Part shown: positions 1 through 12,800 of the stretch, in pieces | Layout: each line of letters opens with the position of its first letter | Position numbering within the stretch: the stretch's first letter is position 1 | Assembly (NCBI GenBank): GCA_963556145.1 | Contig: OY744473.1 | Coordinates: 1,240,001 to 1,304,000, forward strand | Length of the DNA stretch: 64,000 nt | Origin: Hygrocybe punicea | Taxonomy: Eukaryota; Basidiomycota; Agaricomycetes; Agaricales; Hygrophoraceae | Direction: 5' to 3' | Notes under the pieces: generated by a model | Database searches by the model: none | Told to the model about the DNA's origin: nothing | Seen by the model: only the letters and a program-made list of their open reading frames with translations | Translations under genes and position numbers: made by a program

Positions 1-119
1 ATGGGTTGGCAAATACCATATATTGGCTTGCTGGTCATTCTTGGCAGATGGTTATGGTCCAGTTGGTTAAAAATATATTACTTTCTTCTGTTGAACTATA
101 TCTTCTCTAATAATATGTA

Positions 120-3100
120 TTACTCCATCTTGTTGGAAAAGGCAGTTTCTGCTTGTGCTATCATATTCCTCCACATTACCATTTGTTTTTCCGCATAACA
201 GATGTGCCCCCTCAGTCCCAGACCAACTTTGTCACGACGTGCTTCCCATTGCACCTTCTGGTGTTGCAGCCAACGAATCATGTTACTCATTTCTGACTTG
301 ACGCTTTGCAATTCTTCAGACCACCGATCATATCTGGCCTTGCCACAGAGCCAGTTTACACGATACACTGTATAGCAGTAAGATCTTCCATGAATTGCTG
401 TAGCAGAACCATTCACCTTCTTGCATCCAATCATTGTCACCAGTATTATTCCTTTCTTTCCTCCGCCAGATCCAGGGCAGCTTGTGACTCCTCTGGCCCA
501 CTCTATTCTCCTCAAGCATATCACCACTCATCTTGATATCCTCCTGCCTCAGCACTTTGAAACGATCCAAAATGTCTGCATTCCCCCCTAGATTGACCAA
601 TGCTCGATGAGCCTGCCTGTAGCTGGTGGCATATTTACCAACTTTTTGCTGGATGGCATGTATGTCGTCCCATGCTCGAGTCTTCTTCTTCTGGCTGTTT
701 GCTCCACGAACAGAGGTTCGAAAGATTACCATTTTCTCACCCAGTGTCATCCTCAAGTTTTCCAAACAATCATTTGCTTGGCCCACCCTGAGTTCCACCT
801 CCTGAGCCACCAAATTTTCCAAACCCAGCCGAGCACATTCCTCCACTCCTAAGGTCGATGGCATTGTGAGTCGGCAATTTTCTGGCCATTCTGCAACATG
901 GTCATCATCTTCTTCGTCTACCCCACCCTCCTCATCCACATCCACAATCCAGTCATCAGCAGTGGGATCATAATTGACCAGATTACACTCATCCACATCT
1001 TCACCAAGTATTCCTTGTATTTTTCTGTGGAACGAGTCGATCCGAGACTGCAGTCTATTTCGCCGATCCTCCAGATTTGCCTTGTCTGTGAAACTGCCCG
1101 TTTTTTGAACAGCACGAACCGTTGTTTTCAGAGTATTCCTGTAGGGTAAACAAATGTCAAAGAGACGATCGATGAGAATGAGGATACATCCTACTGTGCT
1201 TGTTCTATGTTTATTCCTTCATTTAAGATGGTCACCCGACCAGCCATTACATCTTTGGGATTCCCTGTCATCAGTCTCAACCTGATCTCAGCCTGCGATG
1301 GTGCTGGTGAAACATCATTACCATGTCCAAAACACCAACACTTTACAAGACAAACCTTTCTCCATTCTGACGTTGAATACCCTCAAGTAGTCACCACAGA
1401 AATCCATTGCCCTTCTTTCTTCTTCCTTCCACTCCGCCAGCACTTGCTCATCCACAGTTTCGGAAAGCTCCTTAAAGGCTGCCTTCATTTCCTGCATTCC
1501 ATCTACTGCTTTATCATATCGTTTCAACAAAGACCGAACAGTGTGACAGCTATGGTGATGATATGTATTGATGACATGCCTATGAATCACCTACCCATTC
1601 CTACCAACTTCTTCCAATTTGAATCCCTCATAAGGTCATCCAAGATCTCACGTCGTTGGGATTTTGACATGAAACGAATAAAACTGGAAATCTTGTTGAT
1701 CATAGCCCACAGTGTCTCCAAAATTTCACCATCCTGCTGACCAGCACCATGAACGAAGTTGAGACTGAATAGGGCAAAACACTTGGCAACATGTGCACCA
1801 AGATGAAACTTGCCCACAGCCCCAATGATCTCAAGCGCCTCAGGGAGAGTGAGGTGGTCGGAATCGGAAACCCTTTTAGCAAAATTGATCAGCCAACTGC
1901 AGGCAATATCATATTCCACCAGTGCTTGGGTGATACCACTGTGGCACAGCCTATTGAGAGCGTTGCATATCGAATAATCAACGTTCATGTGTCTGGTGCA
2001 GGCTCTTTAATAAATTTGTCACGATTCATAGCTCAAAATACATGACTAACCGTTCACCCTTCTGGAAGTCAACGACACTGTGGGGTACAAAGCAACCATG
2101 CTTGGCACATGCACATGCACCGATGCCAGTAGCGTATAAGTTATGACGATTGGCATTTGCTTGGTTGACGGCCTTGTGATTGGAGCACTGTGACCTCTGA
2201 TACATGATCATTGATTTAGCATTCACGAAATTCACAATTCGATAAATACCTCTTTGGACTCCAGGGAAGCTGCCAGATGAGCACGATAAGGTGCATCCTC
2301 AACCATATAGCCTTGTCCATCGATAAGCCCAACGTCGTCATCAGGCTTCCACATGTTAATCTGCTCAGCTTTGAAATTGCCGTCGACGACGATGCTGGGC
2401 CTGTAAAGCCACCTGTTTCCCTGTTTGGTGTGGAACTACATGAAAGCTGATCAGAATGACCCACTGATGCGGTCTATCCATCCAGTTCTGCAGAAGATTT
2501 ATCCCTGGCTGGGGACATGCAGGGCAAAACAATGCCAGATCGCCATTACCAGGCTCCCTCTCAGTGTCATGCCCAAAGCCGAATCGTTTCTTGAGGTGCA
2601 AGTATCGCCACTGTCTTGACACCCTCATTAGCTCACGATAACCATCCTGAACACCATAACTCAGTACTCCATTCTGTATGCACAATGTAACAAAACAACT
2701 AGTATATCACGAACCAGCAATGTATCTGGAAATGCATTGCAAGACAGTCTCCTAACTTGTTATAAAAGTTGTTTGCAGATGTTTTGCACTCCATCGAATC
2801 AATGTAGAAATGATCCAGGAGCTGGAAAGTGAATGCTGACGACGGCCGTTTTGTTGTTGCAGGATACAAATGCATTCGAAGTAGTTGAATATCTCGAGTG
2901 GGGGCATCTGGGCAGGGGCACCATTGGATTCGATGTTGGTAAATTCCATTCGTATGAGTGACAGTTATGATATCTTCCTCGGCATGAACTGCCAAAGCCG
3001 GATCCAAATTGTCCTCCTCACCACCACCTGACATAAGAACATCATGCAGATATGTATCTTCGACAGATGGCTGGGGGCCATCTTGTCTGTATGACGGACA

Positions 3101-3682
3101 ATCGCCTCCACCATGGCCAAGACGCATGACCAGGCCAATCGTATTAAGGTCATGTTTCAGGAAACATCTGCCATTCCATATCTCAATTCTGTGGAATGGA
3201 TTATGAATGTGTGTCTGCAAACAACAATGCTGGCAGAACGAAGGGCAACCATAGCAATCAGGGCAACGAATGGAGATATCGGCCATCAGACATGACTGGC
3301 ATGTAACATCGGAAGGGGGGGCCTCAGATGATAAGAGTTCGGAGAGGTATTGCTTGTGAATCGCTTTCCAGGCTTCCATTTCATCATTCTGTGTCTAATT
3401 GACATGCAATCAAAATCAAGTTGTACAGATAATAGTTGTGTCAACCTTTCCACGCTTATTGCGATGTCTCCTTGTCTGAGGGTCCTCCTCTTCCACAAAC
3501 GACGTTGAGGGCAAGAAAAGATCTTCACTCCTATGTGATTGTTTTACAGGACTTGGCGGACGAATAACTGGACAAGCCTTGACTGTCTTTCCACCTCGTT
3601 TCTTTTCCACCACCATAAATTCAACCTCTCTGGCAAATTCCTTTTTTTTGCCCGACCGGGAAATGACTTTTGATTTCGGCAT
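120..3682 (-). CDS. KDZ-family transposase with CxC2 cysteine cluster (copy 1)
   Basis: Transposase of the Kyakuja-Dileera-Zisupton superfamily, expected to act on DNA in the nucleus. The start is taken at MPKSKVISRSGKK, a basic N-terminus. A 51-nt intron (3395-3445) joins it to EMEAWKAIHKQYLSELL, which opens the CxC2 zinc-like cluster (CQSC, CPDCYGCPSFCQHCC, HNPFHRIEIWNGRCF). The catalytic part follows: YRELMRVSRQWRYLHLKKR, FCPACPQPGIN, VDGNFKAE (likely first acidic residue), ATGIGACACAKHGCFVPHS, EYDIACSW, FHLGAHVAKCF and AGQQDGEILETLWA. The C-terminus contains RLQSRIDSFHRKIQ, MSGDMLEENRVGQRS and YRVNWLCGKARYDRW, rejoined by an intron near 362-420. The exons I could join show no internal stop, so this copy may be intact. 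It is tail-to-head with the Ulp1 gene upstream. Exon borders are inferred by eye. Confidence 0.8.
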
Positions 3683-3825
3683 GGATGAACAATAGTTAGA
3701 TGAGTGTGGGAAAAGTGAGAAAATGACACGCCTTATAAAGACCAATACACAAGGCAAAACACATGGATAATAATAAAGATTATTACGTCGCTTGATATAC
3801 AAATACATTTGAGGACAGGAAAATG

Positions 3826-5649
3826 TTACAAATCCGATGAACTGTCAGAATCTGATACCATAGTTGGGGCCTCAAACCAACCGGGGACCAATTTAACATC
3901 ACCGGATGAACCCTCCTTTCCTTCCAATACAACCCTTTCCAGCGCATCACCCTGAATGCAATTACGAACAGCTTGCCTGCGCAACGCCCCCTGGAGTTCC
4001 TGACGGAGCGTGGGTATCCGCCCATCTTGCCATGGATCTTTGGCAGCTCTGATAGCAATCTCGTCACCCTGCATGATGTTCATCATTTCTATTGGGTTTT
4101 CTAAGAAGATTCGGAGGAAGTGCAGCATGTAGATGCCGCAATCATCAAAATTCGGCTGGACAGGTACCTGAAAACAAACGTTCAATTCATTCGCAACACG
4201 GAGGTTAGATGTGGTTCACCTTGGGGGTGATTCACTTGATAGGTGCCAGCTTTTTCACCTGTCTGGTGTTCTTCGCAATGCAGGCCAGCCACGCATGCAC
4301 CAGGGATATATCTTTTTGATGGTGTGCTGGGGGCAGTGAATTGAGAACAAATGTTACGCTAACCAACGATGAGTAAGTTCAATGCAAAGCTGAAATGGAT
4401 AACTACGTGTGTAGTCCATCAGGAGGATTTTCTAACAAACATGCAGCAGGATTTGCCATGATAATCAAATACCAGTGGTCACTGATGGTGAAGTGAGATG
4501 TTGCCTTCACGAAAACTGACTACAGTCACCCAGTGGGCACAGGAAAGACCAAGTATGGGAGCGAAAATATGTCGATTGCCTTCGTCCACCTCTTCAAAGT
4601 CTTCACCCCATTCTTCCTATGACCAGATTCAGAGGAAATGAAGTTATATGAACAACCAAGCAACGTGCACCTCAATTTCTCCATGAAAAAAGTAATGAAT
4701 ATGTGTATGTTTGCCGGCAACTCCAGCTGATGGATTGCTGCTTGCTGCAGAGCGTAACTGAAACGGGGAATAAGCTACTGCACTGGAGGGTTGAAATGTA
4801 CCTACTGGGTACTGAAATTAATCAGTTCGTCATCTAGCCAATTCTTTTCCAAACGTTGATATGACATCCATGGAACAGCACCCCGCTCTGAGTATTTTGC
4901 AACAGTACACGTGTTTTCAACCCTAGAACACCTGAGGTGAGTGATGGGCCTGGCCATGGCAATGTGATGTACATGACCGCATCTGGCCTTTCATTCAACT
5001 GCAAAAATCGGCCATTGGTTTCGATGTCATTTCTGTTGAAGTAGAGATTAGTTGTGGTATGATGAATGTGTGATACTCACTGTAAATACTTGATGCTACT
5101 TTCGCCCAGTGTACTGGTGAGCAAACTGAGCAAATCCGCATACATATCTGATGTCCAGGATGCATGCTCGTTGTCGAAATAAATGCCAATTTGATGTTTT
5201 GAAACAATCTCTGAGTATCAATTGCAGTCACATGTAAGCTTATTGAAATGGTGGCGTACCATTGTTCTCTCTGCCTAAAAACACGCATGTGGCTTTATCC
5301 ACATGCCGAGAAATGAGCACATGCAATACCAAGCCGCATATCTGCTCTTCATTTGGTTTGGTGGCCTACAAAATTACTTGAATATCAAGGGTGGGCTGTT
5401 GAAGACTGACAATCACCTGGCAACTGACAACATCACATTCCACCAATAGTTGCATGGTCACAGAGCTGTCCTCTGTCAAAATACAACAAACACTTGTATA
5501 CGACGGTGAGTGATGATTAGGATGCTGAACATGATGACTTACCATGATCCTTTGCATTCAAACTCAACAGATGTGGTCCCTTCTGGAGATTTGTGGTAGG
5601 TGTTTCCACCAGAGACCGTGAAAAGGATGGGGAGTAGGAGAGATGGCAT
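3826..5649 (-). CDS. Ulp1/C48-type SUMO protease-like protein
   Basis: Cysteine protease of the Ulp1/SENP (C48) fold. The catalytic histidine lies in DHWYLIIMANPAAC (near 4450-4480) and the oxyanion-Gln/Cys block in VPVQPNFDDCGIYMLHFL (near 4110-4165). Upstream, KRWTKAIDIFSLPYLVFPV is the strand that normally precedes the His box, and FVLNSLPPAHHQKDISLV lies between the two. The start is taken at MPSLLLPILFTVSGG, followed by short exons including EEQICGLVLHVLISRHVDK. The tail is acidic and serine-rich (SDSDSSSDL). Several introns are needed and their borders are my inference. Family members deconjugate SUMO or cleave related isopeptide bonds. Lying just behind the KDZ transposase on the same strand suggests it is an element-borne accessory gene. 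The catalytic residues look present. Confidence 0.72.
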
Positions 5650-5708
5650 ATTCGATTGATGTGAGGTTATGCACGTGATGGTTGAGAACAAAGAGGCTGT
5701 TCAATCAT

Positions 5709-5790
5709 GTGATGCCGGGTCACATGTAATGTGGACCCGTGACATCACACATGCGTGATGTCACGTTTGGACGGCCAAATGTGACATCAC
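5709..5790. repeat. Tandem hairpins, palindrome copy A
   Basis: Two adjacent inverted repeats. The second (5755-5790) is a 36-nt near-perfect palindrome with arms GTGATGTCACGTTTGG and CCAAATGTGACATCAC. The first (about 5709-5750) pairs GTGATGCCGGGTC with GACCCGTGACATCAC. It lies about 105 bp upstream of the Ulp1 start. Related copies sit at 6758-6817 and 15037-15098. It could be a subterminal or terminal transposon signal or a dimeric protein-binding site; TGATGTCA resembles a CRE/ATF core. Confidence 0.8.
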
Positions 5791-6757
5791 ATGTGTGATG
5801 TCACACCGCTGTGGGACACATTTAACGCAGTAGGGAAATCGGATAGCAAAGAAGAGGTAATGGCAGCGCTGCACAAATTGCACATCCTCTATGAGATTGC
5901 TCATTCCCCACATAGCTATTATTCTATTTTTTCTAGTAGATATGATACCCTAAAATGGGCATTTGTTTTTATTTGGTCAGAAATCACCTTATTCCATCAC
6001 ACCCTGAGTCGCACCATCAACGTTGGCCAAGGTAATTTCTCTTGATTCCAACACACTACCATCTTGCTGCGTGGCAATAATCACTGGTACGGCAGCAAAT
6101 GACAGTGCCGTTGTATCCTTGGTAGGGCGCTGTACCAGGGAAATATGGAATGCCACATTTACGGCGGTTCTTGTTGATGTGCAGCCTGGTAAAGCTGCTG
6201 ATTTTCACAACATTGAATGCTTCCCCCAGTGTGTTTACAACATTACACTGACCCCACTTTTGATTGTTTAGGATGTGCCTGAAATCTATTCATGTCTTTT
6301 CATGCGGCCATCACCGAACAAGAACAATATTCTGTCCGATGGCTCGGCATGATGCGATCGGAAGACACAGGCCATGCACGAACACCGTTCCTGAAAGGAG
6401 GCTGGCAACACATGTTTGGTGTGGACGAAAATGTTCGTATGTGTATGGGATATTTCGTTCACCTAGCCACTAGGTTTGTTGCAGGTGTGCTACATCCCTT
6501 GATTGTCGGTGAAACCTGTGAACGTTAATTTTCACCAACCGCCCACATATACAGTTGAAATCAAGGCAAAGGTGTTCATTATTTGGGAGCGACGCTGTAA
6601 TTAAATGTCTGTGCAACAAAGTGCCATTCACAAGCTTCCTGCCCAGAGCATGAATTTCAAAGGTAACAATATACAGTACTGACGTTTCCGTAACTACAGG
6701 CCTTTGCAACACTGCCATTTATGACTTTCCTAGCCAGTATATGAATGCACACAACAA
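5791..6757. other. Gene-poor spacer between palindromes A and B
   Basis: No recognised gene lies in these 0.97 kb. The plus-strand ORF at 6292-6528 (78 codons) has protein-like composition (YSVRWLGMMRSEDTGHARTP) but I recognise no family. The segment is bounded by two related palindromes, so it may be a small non-autonomous element. Confidence 0.4.
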
Positions 6758-6817
6758 CGAGTCACACCTGTGATGTCACGTTTGGACGTCCAAACGTGAC
6801 ATCACGGACGTGACTCG
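6758..6817. repeat. Perfect 36-bp palindrome with outer arms, copy B
   Basis: 6770-6805 equals its own reverse complement exactly (arms GTGATGTCACGTTTGGAC / GTCCAAACGTGACATCAC). After a 4-nt mismatch on each side, CGAGTCAC (6758-6765) pairs with GTGACTCG (6810-6817). It can form a long cruciform and is closely related to copies A and C. Confidence 0.9.
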
Positions 6818-6967
6818 TCACCATCCAAACTTGGCCACATCATGTGAGTCAAGTCATTTCACGTGATGAAAACCAACCGCGTTTGTCACGTGAACAAATA
6901 CAACCAATCACAAGCGCTGATTGAATTTTTTTTCCCATCCTTCGTTGTTTTCCCCCTCATCATTGTA

Positions 6968-7020
6968 CATCCCACACTGCGAGATTGTTGTACCGGGCAA
7001 CAATCTCGCATTATGGGATG
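6968..7020. repeat. Hairpin repeat
   Basis: GCGAGATTGTTG (6979-6990) pairs exactly with CAACAATCTCGC (6998-7009) around a 7-nt loop. CATCCCA (6968-6974) pairs with TGGGATG (7014-7020) further out. It lies between palindrome B and the dioxygenase gene. Its function is unknown; it could be a transcription or element-end signal. Confidence 0.75.
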
Positions 7021-7186
7021 CCACGCACTTTAGGTTACATATCATTCTTCTACCCGAATGGTGAGTGGTTTGTTATGTCTCTGCTGAATGCCCTTCACTT
7101 AGAATATTCGTAAGTGACTGATTGTTTGTCACTGCAATTGATCTTCTACAGCTTCCTGCCAAGGTTTCCACATGCATTAATTGTGG

Positions 7187-7530
7187 AATCAGTACATGCC
7201 AAACCGATGGTGGCCGGTCCTCGGACATGGGTGCTTGCTGCCGCCGGTCAACCTGGAATGAAAAGGTGGGTGAATCTCACCGATTTGCTTGCCAGGCAAC
7301 CTCCTTGCAACAGGCCTGGCGGTATACCCGTTTACATCCAAGGTGTGTGGCTTACTGACAATTTTACTGCTTTCAGATAAGTTATCCATGAGCGCGAGTT
7401 GTGGCATCAGTGCATGTCAAACCGGTGGTGGCAGGTCCTCAGACATGGGCACTTGCTGCCGCCGGTCAACCTGGAATGAAAGGGTGGGTGAATCCCCCTG
7501 ATTTCCTTGCCAGGCAACCTCCCTGTAGTG
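7187..7530 (+). repeat. Two-copy direct duplication, about 225-bp period
   Basis: About 7187-7315 and 7411-7530 are highly similar. Both copies stay open in the plus direction and encode VAGPRTWVLAAAGQPGMK and VAGPQTWALAAAGQPGMK followed by LLARQPPC / FLARQPPC. Differences are mostly third-position changes such as cggtcctcgg/caggtcctca. This may be a duplicated exon of a small unrecognised gene (about 7114-7628) or simply a duplicated repeat unit. Confidence 0.65.
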
Positions 7531-7873
7531 GGCCTGGTGGCCTTGTTGACGTCAAGAAAAGTAAGTCTTGCTGTACTTTTGACTATTCTATCATTCACCA
7601 AACGGCACAGGTATCAATCAGGTTGTAAATGTGCATGGTCTGTATATGTATATACACTGAATCTGCTCGGCATTGCCATTTTTTGTGCTATATTGTGTGT
7701 TATATCATAGTTGGTCGTTCTTGTGACATGGCAAAATCGCTGTATGCAGCAAATTATTAAATGCTAAAAGTTCTAACCATAATAACACCATATTAAATTA
7801 TACCGCCTCGAGGCCACCATGTGTACTAAAACTGACCTTCCCAATTCTCAACCAATCTCACTTCTCAACCATT

Positions 7874-9424
7874 ATGTACGCCGACAGAATCCCCTCAAAG
7901 AATGCACAATCCAAGGCAATGGAAGCCTCGCTTTCCGTCAACATGAAAACAAAGGATTGTAGTCTGGCTCCAAATCTAAAGAAACATATGTGGACGAGGC
8001 TGAGAAGAATCCTCTCAAACACTACATCGTATTATAGGAAGTTGGGCATGCGCCCTCCGAAGTCTCCTGTAGAGGAATGCAAACAGCTGAGGTCAGATCC
8101 ATGCTGCTTCAATGTCATATCTTACATGTTTTGTAGATCACGTTTGATGATGCTGAGGGATCAGCTTCCAGTTAGCGAGGTCTTGGGAGATTCGGCCCCA
8201 GATTGCGAAACATTCTCCAAGTCGGAAATGGTCTCAGAATCTGAACTGGAGAGGGTTCTCCTCACTGTGGCAGCCGCGATTTTGAACCCTAGTACGTTGC
8301 TGCCATGAAAGTCAGCATATTTAGACTGACATCTTGCCTCAAAGTAATTGTGCCCTTGGATGCGAATAGACTGGCAAATCGAGTGAAGAATATCAAGGAC
8401 ACTTCAGATGCTGACAATGAAAACCTACTCAGGTTTTTTCAGGAGATTCACATTGGACATGTGAATGAACCAGCTACAGTAATCGACATGTGTGGTTCAA
8501 TTTTGGTCTGGTATCTACCTGATGTTGTAACTCCAAGACGTATTGTGAGTCACTTGCCCCCTGGAAATATGGTTTTTGACAGTACCCACTGTGACACAGG
8601 AGGAATTGAATGTCAGTGCTGAAATGATAACCGAAATTCTGGAAGAATCCTACTTCGAGTCCCTCAAAAAACTTGAGAAAGGGAAAGATCTGCTATGGAG
8701 GAAAGATCCAAACATTTTCTTTCCACCTCCAAACCCACGATTTCACCCAGGATCAGTGGATTTCGCCGCAGCATGGTTTGCTCAGGGTAGAGAGGTAACA
8801 CCTTTAGTTAGTCGTCTGTTTTACATGAGCTGACCGCCTGTTTTTTCAGCAACTTACCGACAGGTTGATCACATCGACAACTCTTCGAACAACTGAAGCC
8901 ACCATGTGGATGGCTGCAATAGAACCCAGCGAGTTTATCTTCAACGCAATTACTGCATTGAGCCATCAGTCATTGTACACAGCTGGCCTTCTGGCTGCGA
9001 CAAAAATCCAGGATGGCAAAACGATTGAGAATGTGGAAACACATGAAAATGGACATCTGTTTACACTGGAATCGCCGTTATCGTTAACAGGATTACAACT
9101 CGACACAGAGATGCTGGAGGGTGTCCAGAATGGTATGATTTGCTGGCGAGTTGTGGGACACATACGAACACGGAACTAGCCATCCCTGAGTTGGATGCTA
9201 CGTTCTCTTATTCGCCAGGAACCATCATCGAAATTTGTGGCAAGGTTCTCAGTCACAGTGTAGGCAGATGGGAGGGCGGTGAAAGAATATGCATGGCGCA
9301 TTATATGCGAAACATGGTACATGACCGTCTCAACATTGACAAGCCCACCTGGAGCCGACACAATGTGTTTGCAAGGGAGATGAATGCAGAGTTTCAGGCA
9401 TCACAGGAATGGAGATGGAATTAG
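7874..9424 (+). CDS. TET/JBP-like 2-oxoglutarate/Fe(II) dioxygenase
   Basis: Fungal member of the TET/JBP 2OG-Fe(II) oxygenases, which oxidise 5-methylcytosine or thymine in DNA. The start is MYADRIPSKNAQSK. Upstream exons carry LLRFFQEIHIGHVNEPATVI and ILVWYLPDVV, then NPRFHPGSVDFAAAWFAQGR and YTAGLLAATKI. The catalytic core reads VIVNRITTRHRDAGGCPEWY (HxD: His 9104-9106, Asp 9110-9112), then ELDATFSYSPGTIIEICG and VLSHSVGRWEGGERICMAHY (distal Fe-His 9254-9256, 2OG-binding Arg 9284-9286). All three metal ligands and the Arg are present. Introns are visible at about 8094-8141, 8541-8578 and 8794-8850. The frame changes near 9045 without a GT-AG intron that I can find, so this copy may carry a small indel. 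The gene precedes the JmjC-like gene on the same strand and sits near the KDZ transposase. Confidence 0.8.
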
Positions 9425-9817
9425 CTATTGTGCCAAGGGAGATATCATCCTAGCGTAAAAGTACGACGGCTATCGTTGCATGCTTTGTACGACTGTAGTC
9501 AGAAACCTCTGTGGAACTAAATCTCGTTATCCTCATTCACGGACAACGAAGGCCTATGAGTTTCAACTAACAGATAGCTAGACAGTGTTAGACAGTGTTC
9601 GGAGAATTTCCATGGCTTTACATTGATAACTCTGTCACATTGACAACTCAGTCAATTCGAAATGTGTACTTAAATGTGGCAATTCACGTGATGTGGTCAC
9701 ACATGATCACAGTAAACCGTGACGCGTCATTTTTTTTATTACCTTCTGCACCCTTATCATCTAGCCTCAGCCTCTCTTGAATTGCTCTCAGATACACTCG
9801 AATTGAACATTTTGGCA
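9425..9817. other. Intergenic spacer between the two oxygenase genes
   Basis: About 390 bp with no recognisable coding signal. It presumably holds the 3' end of the dioxygenase gene and the promoter of the following same-strand gene. No clear TATA element was found. Confidence 0.4.
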
Positions 9818-12800
9818 ATGTCGTCATCAGCAAGCACCTCAGCACCGTCAATCGCTTCTCTACATGCGTCTGTCATGTCTGGCAGTAATTTCCGAAGCAT
9901 GAATGTGTTCCAGGACTTCCCGTGGGTCAATGGCACGCCTCTTGCTGAAGATTTACTTGAGAAGGCTATCGTAACCTTAATTGGCAATCAGTCTGCTCTA
10001 GGAAACACACCGTCCACCTTGGCTGTGATGGTGTGTCAAATCTCCCACCTTGTAACATTGACGGTCAACTTGTCTGCTAGGCCCTGGCAAAGCAATTGGA
10101 TTATGTGAATCCCACAGGTGAAATCTCACGTAAAGCCCAAACCATCCAAGAATACCTCTCTGCTGATGGCTCTGCTATGCGTGATGTGGCAAGGTGGACT
10201 ACTGTGTACCAGAATGACCTCCTGGTAGCGGCTCACTCAATCCTTCGCTATACCCTGCTCGATAAGCTCATGGACGCTGTTGGGTTGCCTTGTCATCCAA
10301 GTTTCAAAGTAATTCGGAGATCAGCGAAACCAGAGATGAGCAAGAAGTTGACCAAGGTGAGTTCACCATTCACATTTGGGAAGACGTTTTAAGTTGACGT
10401 TTGCACACCATCTTGAAGCTCTACAAATTTCTCAGAGACTGGAGTAAGCTGATCACGAAGCTTCGTATAACATGCAAAAGTCTATTAATCACGCAACAAG
10501 ATCAAGAAGTGGTGGGTGTTTCAGCCATGGCAGTGCCGCAGAAAGTGGTGTCCAGTATGGACACCATCCCTATCTTTGCAGTCGCTCTCCCAGCACACTT
10601 GACACCAGCCCAAAAAGAAGTAGAAATGAACATCCGGATCCTTTACCGTGCATCTGTCAACCTCGAATCCTCCGACGTCAACCAGATCCTCCTCAATCTA
10701 GAGCTTCTTGCATTCTCATTCATGTGGTTTGGCCAGGTATGTGACGTATGTCCTATATGAAACGTGTGTCGGATTTTGTACAAAAACAGGGCAACTCATA
10801 TGTAGACTGCGACTTCACAACATGGGTGGAGAAGCTGCAGAGGTTGGGATTGCGTTACAATCACATTACGCCTGCCGCAAACAATAATTCACATGGTTTC
10901 AGGACGGCCAAGAGTGTTGATCTACCGTTGCAAGACTCATTTGTCAATGCCCTCACCACCAAGTCCTTCGGAGGTTTAATGTATGATCGGATGAGAAATA
11001 TATTCCACCTAAGCCTCACACTGTCGCCCATAATTACTCTTCTCCCATGACATTTCAATCATGAATCTCATGCACGGCCATCTCTCATGGCAGTGAGTCC
11101 ATTATTTGTGCCAACTTGGACGTAGTTAACATAAGCACAAGCTCACGTTTGCCTTGGGCAATGAAAGGCCTCCATTCCTTGCTGAAACGGAGAGGGTGCT
11201 TTGGAGGGCCATTACAAGAATATGTTTAGGATCTTCGGCGATGCAGGAGCTGAATGTATTCCTCCAAGAATACGATTTGTTGGAGGACAGCGTCCAGGGA
11301 ACGGAACAGGACTTCAGTTGGTTTTGTTTTGACAGTAAGATACGCCGCCAGTCTCTACATTTATCACTGGGACTGACAACAGATGTTGCAAGATAAGGAA
11401 GTGGATGACCTGACCAACTCTGCTAGTCAGCTTACGGTGGCAACGAAACAAAATGTTCCAACAGACCCCAAGGCAAAGAATGACAAGCCTGCGTCAGGCA
11501 ACCCTCTGTCCAGCAATGATGAACCGCTTCAATTGAAATTAACAAGGAAGAAGAGGGGTGGACCATCGAAGGAGCTTGCTTCAGGTGGACAGAGCTCCAT
11601 GTTGACCCGAAGCCAGGCCAAAATGTTGGACAAGGTTGGGGACTCTTCGAAAGGCAAGGAGAAGCAGAAGGCAGAGAAAGTCCAGAAGGAAGAGAAAGTC
11701 GTGGTTGCGCCGGGGAGGTCCTATCGGAGGAAGAAAAGATCCACTCGCTGGTCGACAAGAAGTTATCCCAAGTCCAAGAAATGTGATGATCTTGAGGATG
11801 AAGATGATGATGATGACGAGGATGACTATAAGAAAGTGCCAGAGAAAGTGAACGTGATCATCGACCTTACTGGAGATGTAAGTGATTCAAGAATGTGTCA
11901 TTTGTCATGAATGAATATTTTGATAGGATTATGGGGAACCTGATTTGCTCAGCTGTCCAGCACCTATTGTGTGTCTTTTGTTGTTCAATAACGTGCCACC
12001 CCACTGATGATTCATAAAGCGAGCATCAGAGGGTGTTCATCTCACGATGTATGATGGTGATGCTGTACACAAACCCGTTGAACATGTGCACTATTCACCA
12101 TCCGTCATTGTACGTTGATGTCTGATTTTTGTACCGTTTGATTGTTAACTGGTAAGCACAATACAGGCAAAAGTGGAACATGCATTGTTGCGGGAAACAT
12201 ATGAAATGATCCGATCCAGTTACATTGATGGGGTTCCTCCACATCAGCTGCCCAGTGCAAGAGAACAAATGTATGATCCTCATGCATCATGTGTGTTCGT
12301 GGTGGAATGGAACATCTTCAAGTCGATGGATGCTGCAACAATTCAAGGAATCTTTCGTCATCGTCACATCCTCATGCTCAATGCCCCTGTAGAAACAGTG
12401 GAGTTTGATAGGGAAGGTTTGGAGACATTGGGGTCTTTGTCGTCCATTCGTTCAGTGCAAGGTCTGTTTCCGGAGCGATGTCTGGGCATAGTGACTAAAG
12501 TGCCTTTGTTAGTTGCTGAATTGCGATTGGTGCCTAATATCGAGAATATGAACAAACCTGGCACATTGGAGACATTATATCAGCTTGCGCTTGACCCTGA
12601 CAATGAAAGGGTTTTCAATTTCCTTGACCTTCCCATGGGTCATATGACGTTGGACCCACCTTCAAAATTTCGGTGAGCAACCTTGTTTCGAAGATCGAAC
12701 ACGAGATTTACCTGTCTATTCGTGAAAAGGTCCCTGTCATCATCTGAGGTTGCTTGGCACGAAACCCGCAGCTGACCGGGGTTTGTCCGTGAGCAGCCTT

